Positions 54,783 to 63,914 of a stretch of 64,000 nt of DNA are shown one piece after another. Position 1 is the first letter of the stretch; each line of letters begins with the position of its first letter. The notes below the pieces were generated by a model. It was not told the origin of the DNA. It searched no databases and saw only the letters and a list, made by a program, of their open reading frames with translations. This DNA is from Metabacillus litoralis (lineage in GTDB: Bacteria; Bacillota; Bacilli; Bacillales; Bacillaceae). Both the position numbers and the translations under genes were made by a program. The stretch covers positions 1 to 64,000 of the forward strand of contig NZ_JAIVKL010000001.1 in NCBI RefSeq assembly GCF_020524045.1. The letters run 5' to 3'.

Positions 54783-55541
54783 ATGAGACTTGAAAATAAA
54801 GTATCCATTATAACAGGTGCAGCTTCAGGAATGGGAAAAGCAATTGCGATTCTTTATGCAAAAGAAGGAGCAAAAGTAGTGGTTTCTGATATAAATCTAG
54901 AAGCGGCAAATAATACGGTGGAAGAAATAAAATCTAATGGTGGAGAAGCAATTGCAGTCATGGCAAATGTTGCGAAAGAAGAAGACATCCAAAATCTTGT
55001 TGATACCGCTGTTGAAACTTATGGAACATTAGATATCTTAGTAAATAATGCAGGGATTATGGATAACTTTGAACCTGCCGGTGATATTGAAGATGATAAA
55101 TGGGAAAGAGTATTTGCCATTAATACAACTAGTGTAATGCGTGCAACACGAAAAGCACTTCCAATTTTCATAGAAAAGAAAAATGGAGTAATTATTAACA
55201 TTGCTTCTGCCGGTGGGCTTCAAGGAGCAAGAGCTGGTGCAGCATATACAGCTTCAAAGCATGCAGTTGTTGGATTCACAAAGAATACTGGATTTATGTA
55301 TGCTAAGAAAGGAATTCGTTGTAATGCCATTGCACCAGGTGCAGTTGAAACAAATATCAGTTCTTCTATGACAGGTGTAAACTCATTTGGAATGGAACGA
55401 ATTCAACCAGGACTTGCTATTAATCCTCGTCTAGGAAAACCAGAAGATATTGCTACCATTGCATTATTTCTTGCCACTGATGAATCAAGTTTCGTAAATG
55501 GAACAGTTATCACTGGTGATGCAGGATGGACAGCATATTAA
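54783..55541 (+). CDS. Short-chain dehydrogenase/reductase
   Basis: 252 residues, Rossmann-fold NAD(P)-dependent oxidoreductase. TGAASGMG (cofactor glycine motif, about 12-19), DILVNNAGIM (about 84), catalytic Ser in IASAGG and YTASK (Tyr-x3-Lys, about 155-159), and the C-terminal FLATDESSFVNGTVITGDAGWTAY typical of classical SDRs. The start is the ATG with GGAGG; the frame extends upstream through the operator. Likely regulated by the divergent TetR gene. Confidence 0.92.
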   Translation: MRLENKVSIITGAASGMGKAIAILYAKEGAKVVVSDINLEAANNTVEEIKSNGGEAIAVMANVAKEEDIQNLVDTAVETYGTLDILVNNAGIMDNFEPAGDIEDDKWERVFAINTTSVMRATRKALPIFIEKKNGVIINIASAGGLQGARAGAAYTASKHAVVGFTKNTGFMYAKKGIRCNAIAPGAVETNISSSMTGVNSFGMERIQPGLAINPRLGKPEDIATIALFLATDESSFVNGTVITGDAGWTAY

Positions 55542-55557
55542 TTCGTTTTATTTTATT

Positions 55558-55590
55558 CTAACCAACAAGAATTTCTTGTTGGTTTTTTGA
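55558..55590 (+). terminator. Intrinsic terminator
   Basis: The perfect arms ACCAACAAGAA and TTCTTGTTGGT are followed by TTTTT. Confidence 0.92.
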
Positions 55591-55896
55591 TGCATATATA
55601 TAGAGAGAACCTGTATAAAATTTTTAAATATCTATTAACTTAGCATTGTTATTGAGCCACAACCTCAATAACAAAATAAAATGGTAAATACATGTAAAAG
55701 AAATAAGAGAATGTGGTAAAATAATACAAAATAGAAACAAAAGAAATCAGTTATGTTCAAAGAATTGAACTTTCATTCGATAAAGATCAATAGTAAGTAA
55801 ATTAGTTATTTGTATATTATTAGAATAAAAATATATTGCTCAAGATACTGTAAATCATTTTCATGATAAATATTATAAGAGATATGGAGAATAAGA

Positions 55897-56076
55897 ATGA
55901 TGAATAGAATGATATTTGGTTGTATTTTTGTAGTAATAGGTGCAATTGCTATGAGTGTGAATGTTTTATTTTTCAAATTTGATGAGTACTACGATTTAAT
56001 TAGAAGACTTTCTTTTGCAAGTTTTATCATTGGATCACTTTTAATCCCTACATATAGAAAGAAACATAAAGAATAA
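55897..56076 (+). CDS. Small membrane protein, 59 residues
   Basis: ATGGAGAATAAGA lies before a double ATG. Two membrane helices (MIFGCIFVVIGAIAMSVNVLF and LSFASFIIGSLLIPTY) with a basic end (RKKHKE). Too short for routine calling. Family unknown. The 55591-55896 gap before it is AT-rich and empty. Confidence 0.55.
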   Translation: MMNRMIFGCIFVVIGAIAMSVNVLFFKFDEYYDLIRRLSFASFIIGSLLIPTYRKKHKE

Positions 56077-56160
56077 ATAAGTATCATCAATGATTATTTT
56101 GATAAATGTCAAATCTTCAAGAAGTAGGTTGAACTAATATTTTTATGTGGAGTGATACAT

Positions 56161-56460
56161 TTGAAAAAGTTATTGCTGTTTATTATTTTATTGCCAGTTT
56201 TTTTATATTGTTTCTATGCAACTTCGTGGTCGGCTTCATATTTAATGGTAGAAGAAGATTGGAAAAATCAGATTGTTTTTACTCCTAATACAAACTCTGA
56301 TCCACAACAAATTTATGAAGTTGATAAATTTATTTATGCTTTCAAAATCCAGCCAATGATTAGTGTAATATGTGTTTTATCATTTGTTGGTCTTATTAGT
56401 ATCATTACATTATGGATAATTAATAACTTAAAAAGTAAAACAAACAAAATAGCAAATTAA
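56161..56460 (+). CDS. Small membrane protein
   Basis: 99 residues from a TTG, chosen because GGAG lies eight bases before it rather than at the GTG nine bases earlier. An N-terminal helix (LLLFIILLPVFLYCFY), an external loop, then a second helix (MISVICVLSFVGLISIITLWII). Family unknown. Confidence 0.6.
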   Translation: MKKLLLFIILLPVFLYCFYATSWSASYLMVEEDWKNQIVFTPNTNSDPQQIYEVDKFIYAFKIQPMISVICVLSFVGLISIITLWIINNLKSKTNKIAN

Positions 56461-56602
56461 AAAGAATCCTTCATTGAATGCCAATAACTTTTTTAGTGTT
56501 TTCCTATTATAGAAGCAAACAATAAATTGTCTGGCTTTATATGGAACTTTTAAGGAAATAAATGGTAATATTAGATAAAAAGAATGAGCAAGGGGTGTAA
56601 AA

Positions 56603-56950
56603 TTGAATGTAAATCCACAATCAACACGTAATATTGAAATTGTTTCAAGGAAAAAGATTAGCGTAAAAACAGTATTAACGATTTATGGAATCTTTACTTT
56701 TCTTGGACTATTACTATCCATCTATACTGTTCCATTATCAATAAATGGAGACATGGTATTTTTCCGTTCTGAAATGGAAAAAGAAAAACAACAGGAATTC
56801 CTACTATTCATTTTTTTAAGTGGCTTCTTGTATTTCATTTTGATCAACATATACCCAAGGAGAAAAGTATTTTTTTCAACAATAGCTATAGTATTTAGTT
56901 TTAGTATATTTATGGTTTTTTACCTTCTAGCCAACCCAATGGCACACTAG
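56603..56950 (+). CDS. Small membrane protein, three helices
   Basis: 115 residues with a TTG start and AAGGGG nearby. Helices at about 20-40, 63-80 and 88-108, with a charged loop (FFRSEMEKEKQQEF). Family unknown. Its position after two other small membrane genes is not clearly an operon (142-base gap). Confidence 0.6.
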   Translation: MNVNPQSTRNIEIVSRKKISVKTVLTIYGIFTFLGLLLSIYTVPLSINGDMVFFRSEMEKEKQQEFLLFIFLSGFLYFILINIYPRRKVFFSTIAIVFSFSIFMVFYLLANPMAH

Positions 56951-57042
56951 AAATTTATATTACTCATTTTCACTATGTTAATGCTAAATGGTGATTTTAG
57001 CACTTTTTAGGATTGATAAGATTTACTATGTAAATCATTTTA

Positions 57043-57085
57043 GATGAGCGTTTCGATAGGAGACCCTATAGGCGCTCATCTAATT
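57043..57085. repeat. Palindromic sequence in intergenic DNA
   Basis: GATGAGCG and CGCTCATC flank about 24 bases that include TAGGAGACCCTATAGG. It looks like the centre of a Bacillus palindromic repeat. It is not followed by a T run, so it is not a clear terminator. Confidence 0.4.
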
Positions 57086-57185
57086 TGTAGGGTCATAAAC
57101 GATCCTGCAAAAATCAGGCAGTTAGTTTTCTTTATGTTTGAATAACTTCACTAATTATATCCCAGTCCCTATGAACGTTAAATTT

Positions 57186-58226
57186 TTATGACTTGAGTTC
57201 ATTTTTCACTACACGATTTCTCCCCAATTTTTTTGCTTCATATAAAGCTAAATCGGCACGTTTTAATAGTGAATCAACTGTATCTCCTTTTGAAAAACTT
57301 GCTACACCTATACTAGAGGTAACGCTATTCACTGTAGTAAATATCTCGTTTTCAATCATCCTACGTAAGCGTTCAGCTTCGATAAAAGCATCCTGTAATG
57401 AAGTTTTAGAAAAAATAATAAACTCTTCTCCACCCCACCTACCTACAAACTCATTTTTTGAGGGGTGTTTTGTGATCAATGATGCGAATTCTTTTAAAAC
57501 AATATCTCCTGTATCATGTCCATATTTGTCATTGATTCTTTTAAAATGGTCAATATCTAAAAATATCACAGCAAATGAACTGCTGTCATTTTGCGTATCA
57601 TAAATCAATTTTTCAAATACCATGGTACATTTTCTCCTATTTGGAATTTCTGTTAAAGCATCGTAATAGGCATTCTTTTTAAGTGCATGAAATTCTGCAT
57701 GGGTCGATACAATATATTGAAATGAATAGATCACTAAAATATAGATTAAGTTAGCTATATAATATTGAATAATTGAATCCATCTGTTGTCCTGTTACATC
57801 ATTAAAATAGGGGAAACCTATGATTAAATTAAAAGATAAAACAAAAAGAGATACTATTAACCCATACTTTTTACCTAGTACAAGAAACAAATAAATAATA
57901 TAAATAGGCATCCAGATGATAAAGTCTCCAAGTGACTGAATATCCAATTGTAAAAATTCCTCGTTAATACTTTTGTAAAAACTACCAATTAAATAAGTAC
58001 TAATAAGAACAATATTAATTTTTTCATGGTATCGCATAAAAACAATATTCTTTAGTAAAAATAAGCTAACTAAGAAATAAATAATTAGTGAAATTGATAG
58101 AATATTTGTTGTTTGAGGATTATCTGATAAAAAAAAGTTACCAATTAAATACACTGAAATAAAGATGCTACCAAAGAAGTAAATCGTTCTTTTTATATTG
58201 TCTAATGTTTCTACCTTATCTTTCAT
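57186..58226 (-). CDS. Membrane-bound diguanylate cyclase (GGDEF)
   Basis: 346 residues: six or so membrane helices in the first 180, then a GGDEF domain (YYDALTEIPNRRKC … VIFLDIDHFKRINDKYGHDTGD … VGRWGGEEFIIFS). The active-site GGEEF is intact, so it should make cyclic di-GMP. The inhibitory I-site RxxD is replaced by S-K-N-E, so feedback inhibition is probably absent. The ATG with GGAAGG is used; a start seven codons upstream is unsupported. Confidence 0.9.
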   Translation of the reverse strand: MKDKVETLDNIKRTIYFFGSIFISVYLIGNFFLSDNPQTTNILSISLIIYFLVSLFLLKNIVFMRYHEKINIVLISTYLIGSFYKSINEEFLQLDIQSLGDFIIWMPIYIIYLFLVLGKKYGLIVSLFVLSFNLIIGFPYFNDVTGQQMDSIIQYYIANLIYILVIYSFQYIVSTHAEFHALKKNAYYDALTEIPNRRKCTMVFEKLIYDTQNDSSSFAVIFLDIDHFKRINDKYGHDTGDIVLKEFASLITKHPSKNEFVGRWGGEEFIIFSKTSLQDAFIEAERLRRMIENEIFTTVNSVTSSIGVASFSKGDTVDSLLKRADLALYEAKKLGRNRVVKNELKS

Positions 58227-58562
58227 ATGTGTTTTCCTTCCACTCAAGCTGAGATCTATTTACACCTAATTCCGTGAACTTCATCCGACATTTTTCTACA
58301 TTTTCCCCTTTTTTATAAAGAAATAGTCCTAGACTAAATTTTAAATCACTTAAGCCATTGCTACAAGGATTCATTTTTCAATTTGTGTTATGCTTTATTT
58401 GTTATATTTCCCCTCAAAACAGTATCTATGTTTCGTGGAATTTTTTTCATTGAATTAAACGAAACAATGGCATATGATTTTCTTAATTAACTAGAAATTT
58501 CGCAAAGAGGCTTCTTTGTGAAATGAGACTTTTAAATAAATTGGTAAAGGAGAATAGTTTAT

Positions 58563-59537
58563 ATGAAATATAGAAAATTAGGCAATAGTGGATTAAAAAT
58601 TAGTGAAATTGGTTTAGGAAGCTGGTTAACTTATGGAAAATCAGTGGAAAATCAAACTGCACATGATTGTATACATAAAGCATATAATTTAGGTATTAAC
58701 TTTTTTGATACAGCAAATGCTTATGAAGAAGGAAATGCAGAGATCGTATTAGGTGAGGCTTTAAAAAAATATGAAAGAAGTAGTTATGTTGTTGCAACAA
58801 AGCTTTTTTTTCCTATGGGTAAAGGTCCAAATGATCGCGGCTTATCAAGAAAACATATCTTCGAACAATGTGATGCTAGCTTAAAACGACTAGGATTAGA
58901 TTATATTGATTTATATCAATGTCATCGTTTTGATCCCGACGTTCCAATGGAAGAAACACTTTACGCTCTAAATGACTTGGTCAAACAAGGGAAGATATTA
59001 TATGCTGGTGTAAGTGAATGGAGCGCAGCTCAAATTGAAAAGGCAGTTGGAATACGCAAAGATCTACATCTAAGACCTATCATTTCTAATCAACCGATTT
59101 ATAATATGCTAGAAAGATATATTGAGAATGATGTATTACCAGTTTCTAACCAGAATGGAATAGGACAAGTTGTGTTTTCTCCACTAGCTCAAGGTGTGTT
59201 AACAGGTAAATATAAACCTAATAATGAAAAACCTAGTGATAGTCGTGCAGCAAATGATTCTACTAATTTTGTCATTAATAGTTATCTTCGAAACGATGTA
59301 TTAGAGTGTGTTCAAAAATTAAACAATTTAGCCCAAGATTTAAACTTAACACTAAGTCAATTATCACTAGCTTGGATTCTTAGTCATGAAGGAATCAGTT
59401 CAGCGATTATCGGAGCAAGCAGACCATCTCAAATTGAAGAAAATGTAAAAGCAATTGATGTTGAACTTAGCAACGACATTTTAGGTGAAATCGATCGTGT
59501 GCTTGAAGAAATAAAAGACTTTGCACCATTAAGATAA
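58563..59537 (+). CDS. Aldo/keto reductase
   Basis: 324 residues, (beta/alpha)8 NADPH-dependent oxidoreductase. MKYRKLGNSGLKISEIGLGSW at the start, the catalytic tetrad Asp/Tyr in FFDTANAYEEG, Lys in VVATKLFF and His in YQCHRFDPDVP, and IIGASRPSQIEEN near the cofactor site. It resembles the YghZ/potassium-channel beta-subunit subgroup. The physiological aldehyde is unknown. AAAGGAG precedes the ATG; a terminator follows. Confidence 0.92.
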   Translation: MKYRKLGNSGLKISEIGLGSWLTYGKSVENQTAHDCIHKAYNLGINFFDTANAYEEGNAEIVLGEALKKYERSSYVVATKLFFPMGKGPNDRGLSRKHIFEQCDASLKRLGLDYIDLYQCHRFDPDVPMEETLYALNDLVKQGKILYAGVSEWSAAQIEKAVGIRKDLHLRPIISNQPIYNMLERYIENDVLPVSNQNGIGQVVFSPLAQGVLTGKYKPNNEKPSDSRAANDSTNFVINSYLRNDVLECVQKLNNLAQDLNLTLSQLSLAWILSHEGISSAIIGASRPSQIEENVKAIDVELSNDILGEIDRVLEEIKDFAPLR

Positions 59538-59662
59538 TTATTGGATAAGCTAAATCATCTTACTAAGCCTCGAGTTAGTCACAATACTAGTACAAATTTT
59601 TATACTTTCTTATTTCTATAATCAAAATCTTTAATCAATCTAGGAAAGATACAAGTATATAT

Positions 59663-59699
59663 TGAAGCGTTAATCCAAAAAGGATTAACGCTTTTTTGT
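59663..59699 (+). terminator. Intrinsic terminator
   Basis: The arms AGCGTTAATCC and GGATTAACGCT enclose an AAAAA loop and are followed by TTTTT. Confidence 0.92.
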
Positions 59700-59897
59700 G
59701 ATGCATTTTATATTTAATGAGTATTTGAATTAAAAAATGAAACCTTTTCCTATAACTAACGTCATAATATACAACTTTAAGCTTTCCTCAAACATAAGAA
59801 AAGATATGTTAAGTTGGATTAAATTTTAACTCACTTTGGGAAAAAGTGATTATTGTACTTTAGTAGTATAAAAGAAAATACTAGAAAAGTGGAGATT

Positions 59898-60596
59898 ATG
59901 AATATGAAAAAGAAATTAAATCTCATGTTTTATGTCTTAGCAATAAGTGTGATACTCTTTTTAGTAGGTTTTCATTATATTGATCATATCATAAACGGTA
60001 ATCATAAAAGAATAAATGAAACAGAAGAAATACTAAAAGAAAAAATGGAAGCAAAGTACGATATTGTCATTAAAGATAGCAAAGGTTTTTATACAAGTAC
60101 TATTGGTTATGGCGCAACATTCACTACTGTTAGTGGGATAACATTTGAAGCCTGGAATCGTCCACAATCAATCATTGATTTTTACAGAGAGGAATTGTGG
60201 AAAACAAAAGCTCTACAAAAATGGGGATATGCAGATGAATTTATTACTGGTGTGAAAGAGTTTAATGTTAATATTGGTTATCGTTTAGAAGAAAGAAAAG
60301 ATAATGAAAATCTTTCTAAAACAATCGTTGAAGCAAAAAGTGATTTATGGATAAGCATTTATGTTGATTTAGAAGAATCATATAATAAAAAGAAAGCGTT
60401 GGAAATAGAGACGGGAATATTTAACTATTATCAACAATTACTAAAAGATGACGGTAAAGATATCGAATTAATTGTTAGATACGATGAAAATTCTCACAAT
60501 CAAGATACAGGTTCTTATATGAATTCTCGGGACTTAAGCGGCAAATTTCCCATAATCAAAAATGTAAGAAATGTTTCAAAAACACTTCATAAATGA
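59898..60596 (+). CDS. Membrane-anchored protein of unknown function
   Basis: 232 residues with one N-terminal membrane helix (LNLMFYVLAISVILFLVGFHYI) and an extracytoplasmic soluble domain (IVIKDSKGFYTSTIGYGATFTTVSG … KEFNVNIGYRLEE). The ATG is used with TGGAGA upstream; a TTG 45 bases earlier was rejected. No recognised family. Confidence 0.65.
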   Translation: MNMKKKLNLMFYVLAISVILFLVGFHYIDHIINGNHKRINETEEILKEKMEAKYDIVIKDSKGFYTSTIGYGATFTTVSGITFEAWNRPQSIIDFYREELWKTKALQKWGYADEFITGVKEFNVNIGYRLEERKDNENLSKTIVEAKSDLWISIYVDLEESYNKKKALEIETGIFNYYQQLLKDDGKDIELIVRYDENSHNQDTGSYMNSRDLSGKFPIIKNVRNVSKTLHK

Positions 60597-60673
60597 TTTT
60601 GAAACAAAGGGCAATAATGGAAAATTATGATATATAGTTTATTATTTATGTTAAAATGAAGATAATAAAAAAC

Positions 60674-60847
60674 ATGGATATCTGGGGGAATTTGTATTCA
60701 AAGTATACTTCCAAACCCTTCAGAATGATCGAAAACGCTTTACTTTCAAGGCATGAATCCAAGTAGGGAGCTGATTTACCTTGTTGTAAATGTGACCATA
60801 GAAGAAAACGAGCTTTTGTCAACAGTCTAATTAAGAGATATTTTTGA
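60674..60847 (+). pseudogene. Possible small gene with an in-frame TAG
   Basis: From an ATG the frame reads DIWGNLYSKYTSKPFRMIENALLSR and then meets TAG at 60764-60766. The same frame continues GADLPCCKCDHRRKRAFVNS to a TGA at 60845. No ribosome-binding site. It may be a decayed small cysteine-rich protein or chance. Confidence 0.22.
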
Positions 60848-60894
60848 TAAATTAACAGTTCCAGGGATAGATAATTATAAAGGATGTTAAAATA

Positions 60895-61389
60895 ATGATC
60901 AGTTTCTTATTAACTTTTTTATTGTTTATCGCGTTTATTCTTCCGCTTACAACTTTTGTTCATGAACTAGGTCATGCAATCACAGCTTCTACTTTGTTAA
61001 AAGCCCCTGTCAAGATTAGACTAGGAACCCAATATAAAGGTAACGGATTTACTTTAGGTAAAATAAATATTAAGATACAACCCTTAAGTGGTTGGGTTGG
61101 ATTTTTCAAACACGACGTACCATCAGATAAAGTGAGCAAAAATAGCAATCTCTTGATCTATCTTGCAGGTCCAATTTTTTCACTTTTATTATTTAGTATT
61201 TGTTTAATTACGACATCCACATTAAATTTCCCAACTATTCTAGATCATTTGATAAAGCATATAAGTAATGCATCACTCTTACAATTTTTCATAACTATCG
61301 TTCCCCTGAAATATCCGGCTTTTTTGGGTTCTTATAGTGGAACATACAGTGATGGATATAGAATATTAAAATTACTTCAACCAAGATAA
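60895..61389 (+). CDS. M50-type membrane metalloprotease (site-2 protease-like)
   Basis: 164 residues. TTFVHELGHAITAS holds the HExxH zinc site inside the first helix. LIYLAGPIFSLLLF matches the N/A-x-G-P motif, and SDGYRIL carries the third zinc-ligand Asp near the end. It is short for a site-2 protease, with no PDZ domain, so it may cleave small membrane substrates or be a reduced form. AAAGGATG precedes the ATG. Confidence 0.8.
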   Translation: MISFLLTFLLFIAFILPLTTFVHELGHAITASTLLKAPVKIRLGTQYKGNGFTLGKINIKIQPLSGWVGFFKHDVPSDKVSKNSNLLIYLAGPIFSLLLFSICLITTSTLNFPTILDHLIKHISNASLLQFFITIVPLKYPAFLGSYSGTYSDGYRILKLLQPR

Positions 61390-61585
61390 CGATTCCATCT
61401 TCCCAAAGAATTTTAAAAGATATATCAAACTTTCATTATTTAAATAATTCTTTATCCTCACAACAGTTTTAATAGAAAAACACTTAAATATAAAAATAAG
61501 TTTCTTTGTAAATCGATGAAATTCATTTACAACAATTTTTATCTTTCATATAATGGCAATATTGAAATAAAAAGAATATTCACAA

Positions 61586-61755
61586 ATAGGTTCTTAATTT
61601 AGGTTAAGAATAATAGGGAAGTTGGTTAAATTCCAACGCGGTCCCGCCACTGTAAACACTGAGCATATAGATAATATCCACTGTAATTTTTTATGGGAAG
61701 GATCTGTATTGCATTGAAGTGTAAGCCAGGAGACCTGCCTATTTGGTTGATCAAA
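61586..61755 (+). promoter_or_regulatory. Cobalamin (adenosylcobalamin) riboswitch
   Basis: The conserved landmarks occur in order: TAATAGGGAA, CCAACGCGGTCCCGCCACTGT and the B12 box GCCAGGAGACCTGCC (61725-61739). It is followed by two hairpin terminators. The next gene, cobO, begins 450 bases later with a family A element in between. Whether this switch still controls cobO is therefore open. Confidence 0.93.
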
Positions 61756-61783
61756 AATCCTTCGAGGAAAGGAGATTTGAAAG

Positions 61784-61831
61784 AATAAGAGTGTATACTT
61801 TATTTTCATCTTCAACTCTTATCCTTTTAAA
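61784..61831 (+). terminator. Riboswitch expression-platform terminator candidate
   Basis: AATAAGAGT and ACTCTTAT enclose about 20 bases and are followed by CCTTTT. Confidence 0.6.
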
Positions 61832-61835
61832 TTTC

Positions 61836-61868
61836 AGCCTTTCCAATTAGAAAGGCGTTTTTTTATGA
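61836..61868 (+). terminator. Second terminator after the riboswitch
   Basis: GCCTTTC and GAAAGGC enclose CAATTA and are followed by seven Ts. The stem and T tract are strong, so transcripts that pass the riboswitch would still meet it. Confidence 0.88.
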
Positions 61869-62022
61869 GCAATGTGAGAGCTCCATATGGACATTTGCAT
61901 ATTGTTCAATGCCCTTGACCATATAAGACTCGTACTTAAAAGAGAGACTCCAAACTGTCTATGACACCGCTTTTACTGGTGAAATAGGAAAAAAATCAAA
62001 AAATACATACAAAACAAATTCC

Positions 62023-62185
62023 TATTTACCTAGCAAAGATTGTTGCTAATTGAATGAATTATCTGTTTGATAACATTCTTTTTATCTCATAAAAGCTACT
62101 ATTCTAGTAGAAAAGTTGCTACTAGACTTTATATAGTGCTGTTACCTTCGAGCATGTCAAAGCATCAAAGTTTACGAAAATAATC
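62023..62185 (-). mobile_element. Family A miniature element, copy 8 (diverged)
   Basis: In reverse orientation: AGCAAAGATTGTTGCT at the left, CTACTAGACTTTATATAGTG inside and AAGTTTACGAAAAT at the right. It lies between the riboswitch terminators and the cobO ribosome-binding site. No target duplication is visible. From 61869 to 62022 no gene was seen. Confidence 0.65.
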
Positions 62186-62207
62186 TTAAAAAAAGGATGA
62201 ATGATCT

Positions 62208-62750
62208 ATGACCGAAAAACAGAAAGGTTTAACACTTGTTTATACAGGAGACGGAAAAGGTAAAACAACAGCATCAATCGGTTTAAGCGTTCGAGCTATT
62301 GGACAAGGACTTTCAGTAAAGGTTTTACAGTTTATTAAATCAAATAAACGTACATATGGTGAAAAAATATCTCTAGAAAAATTAGGTGTTGAGATGATTC
62401 AGCTTGGTGAAGGCTTTACATGGACAAAAACACCTGATGTTCATCGAAACGCCCTAAAATCAGCATGGAAAATTGCAAAAGAAACAGTGATGTCAGGAAA
62501 ATATGATGTTGTTGTTTTAGATGAATTAAATAATGCTCTTGCCATTGATTCATTTCCAATTGATGATGTTTTACCGCTTGAAGAAGTTAAGAAACTGATT
62601 GCTTCAAAACCAAGTCACGTTCATTTAGTTTTTACAGGTAGAAATGCGAAAGACGAAATCAAAGAGCTAGCAGATCTTGTATCAGTTGTTAATGTTGAAA
62701 AGCATTATTATGATGAAGGTATCCCTGCAGTTAAAGGAATTGAATATTAA
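62208..62750 (+). CDS. cobO: Cob(I)yrinic acid a,c-diamide adenosyltransferase
   Basis: 180 residues of the CobA/CobO/BtuR family: P-loop YTGDGKGKTTASIG (about 11-24), VLQFIKSNKR, VVVLDELNNAL and VFTGRNAKDEI. It adenosylates the cobalt of corrinoids using ATP, in adenosylcobalamin synthesis or salvage. AAAAAGGATGAATGATCT precedes the ATG. It is 20 bases from cobT, clearly the same operon. Confidence 0.93.
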   Translation: MTEKQKGLTLVYTGDGKGKTTASIGLSVRAIGQGLSVKVLQFIKSNKRTYGEKISLEKLGVEMIQLGEGFTWTKTPDVHRNALKSAWKIAKETVMSGKYDVVVLDELNNALAIDSFPIDDVLPLEEVKKLIASKPSHVHLVFTGRNAKDEIKELADLVSVVNVEKHYYDEGIPAVKGIEY

Positions 62751-62770
62751 TAGAAAGTGAGATGTTATAA

Positions 62771-63832
62771 ATGACCGTTTCAACTGAAGTATTGCAAACG
62801 ATAGAGGGTATTAAAAAAATAAGTGAAAAGTCAATGAAACAGGCAAAAACTCATATTGATTCCTTAACAAAACCAATTGGAAGTCTAGGGAAAATTGAAG
62901 CACTTGCCACTCAGCTTGCAGGAATAACAAACAACCCTTTTCCTCATGTATCACCGCCTGGAATAGCTGTGTTTGCCGCAGATCATGGTGTGTCTGAAAT
63001 GGGTGTTTCTGCTTATCCAAAGGATGTAACAGCACAGATGGTATACAATTTTCTAAATGGTGGTGCAGCAATTAATGCATTTGCTAAGCAAATAAATGCT
63101 GTGCTAAAAATTGTTGATGTTGGAGTTGCCCAAGAACTGGAGCATGATCAGTTAGAACAAAAGAAAGTAAAAAATGGAACAAATAATTTTGCTTATGAAC
63201 AGGCAATGAGTAACGATGAAGTGAATCAAGCAATACAAGTTGGAATAGATACAACGGTTAAGCTATTGGATGAAGGAGCAAAAACAATTATTGTTGGTGA
63301 AATGGGTATTGGAAATACAACATCAGCAAGTGCAATTATCTCCTTAATTACTGGATGCTCTCTTGAAGATGCTGTTGGGTATGGAACTGGTATAACAGAT
63401 ACGATTAGAGAGAATAAGATAACAATTATTTCAAAAGCACTTCAAGATAGACAACCGAATAGAAACGACCCATTTGATATTTTAACGAAGATAGGTGGAC
63501 TTGAAATTGCTAGCATGACGGGAGCTATTCTTAAAGCAGCTGAACAAAAGGTACCAGTGATTGTTGATGGATTTATTTGTACCGCTGCTGCCGTATTAGC
63601 CGTATTAATGGAGGAAAATGTACGTGACTATCTAATTGCTGGTCATCAGTCACAGGAAAAAGGTCATATTCATGGCTTATCTTATTTACAAAAAAAACCA
63701 TTATTACAACTCGATTTAAGATTAGGTGAAGGAACTGGAGCAGCTCTAGCATTTCCATTACTACAAGCAGCAACAAATATGTTGAATGATATGGCAACTT
63801 TTGAATCAGCAGGAGTTTCTGAACATAATTAA
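62771..63832 (+). CDS. cobT: Nicotinate-nucleotide–dimethylbenzimidazole phosphoribosyltransferase
   Basis: 353 residues. It makes alpha-ribazole 5'-phosphate for the lower ligand of cobalamin. Signatures are TKPIGSLGKIEALATQLAGI, VFAADHGVSEMGVSAYP, GEMGIGNTTSASA and the catalytic Glu region LRLGEGTGAALAFPLL. Second gene of the cobO-cobT unit, with AAAGTGAG upstream. A second cobalamin riboswitch follows, showing that more cobalamin genes continue beyond the window. Confidence 0.94.
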   Translation: MTVSTEVLQTIEGIKKISEKSMKQAKTHIDSLTKPIGSLGKIEALATQLAGITNNPFPHVSPPGIAVFAADHGVSEMGVSAYPKDVTAQMVYNFLNGGAAINAFAKQINAVLKIVDVGVAQELEHDQLEQKKVKNGTNNFAYEQAMSNDEVNQAIQVGIDTTVKLLDEGAKTIIVGEMGIGNTTSASAIISLITGCSLEDAVGYGTGITDTIRENKITIISKALQDRQPNRNDPFDILTKIGGLEIASMTGAILKAAEQKVPVIVDGFICTAAAVLAVLMEENVRDYLIAGHQSQEKGHIHGLSYLQKKPLLQLDLRLGEGTGAALAFPLLQAATNMLNDMATFESAGVSEHN

Positions 63833-63914
63833 TTGGAAAATTATAAGAATTCTTTATTTACACACAATATAACTTCATTTATAATGATGCATGTCACAAA
63901 AAACAAATATTCGA

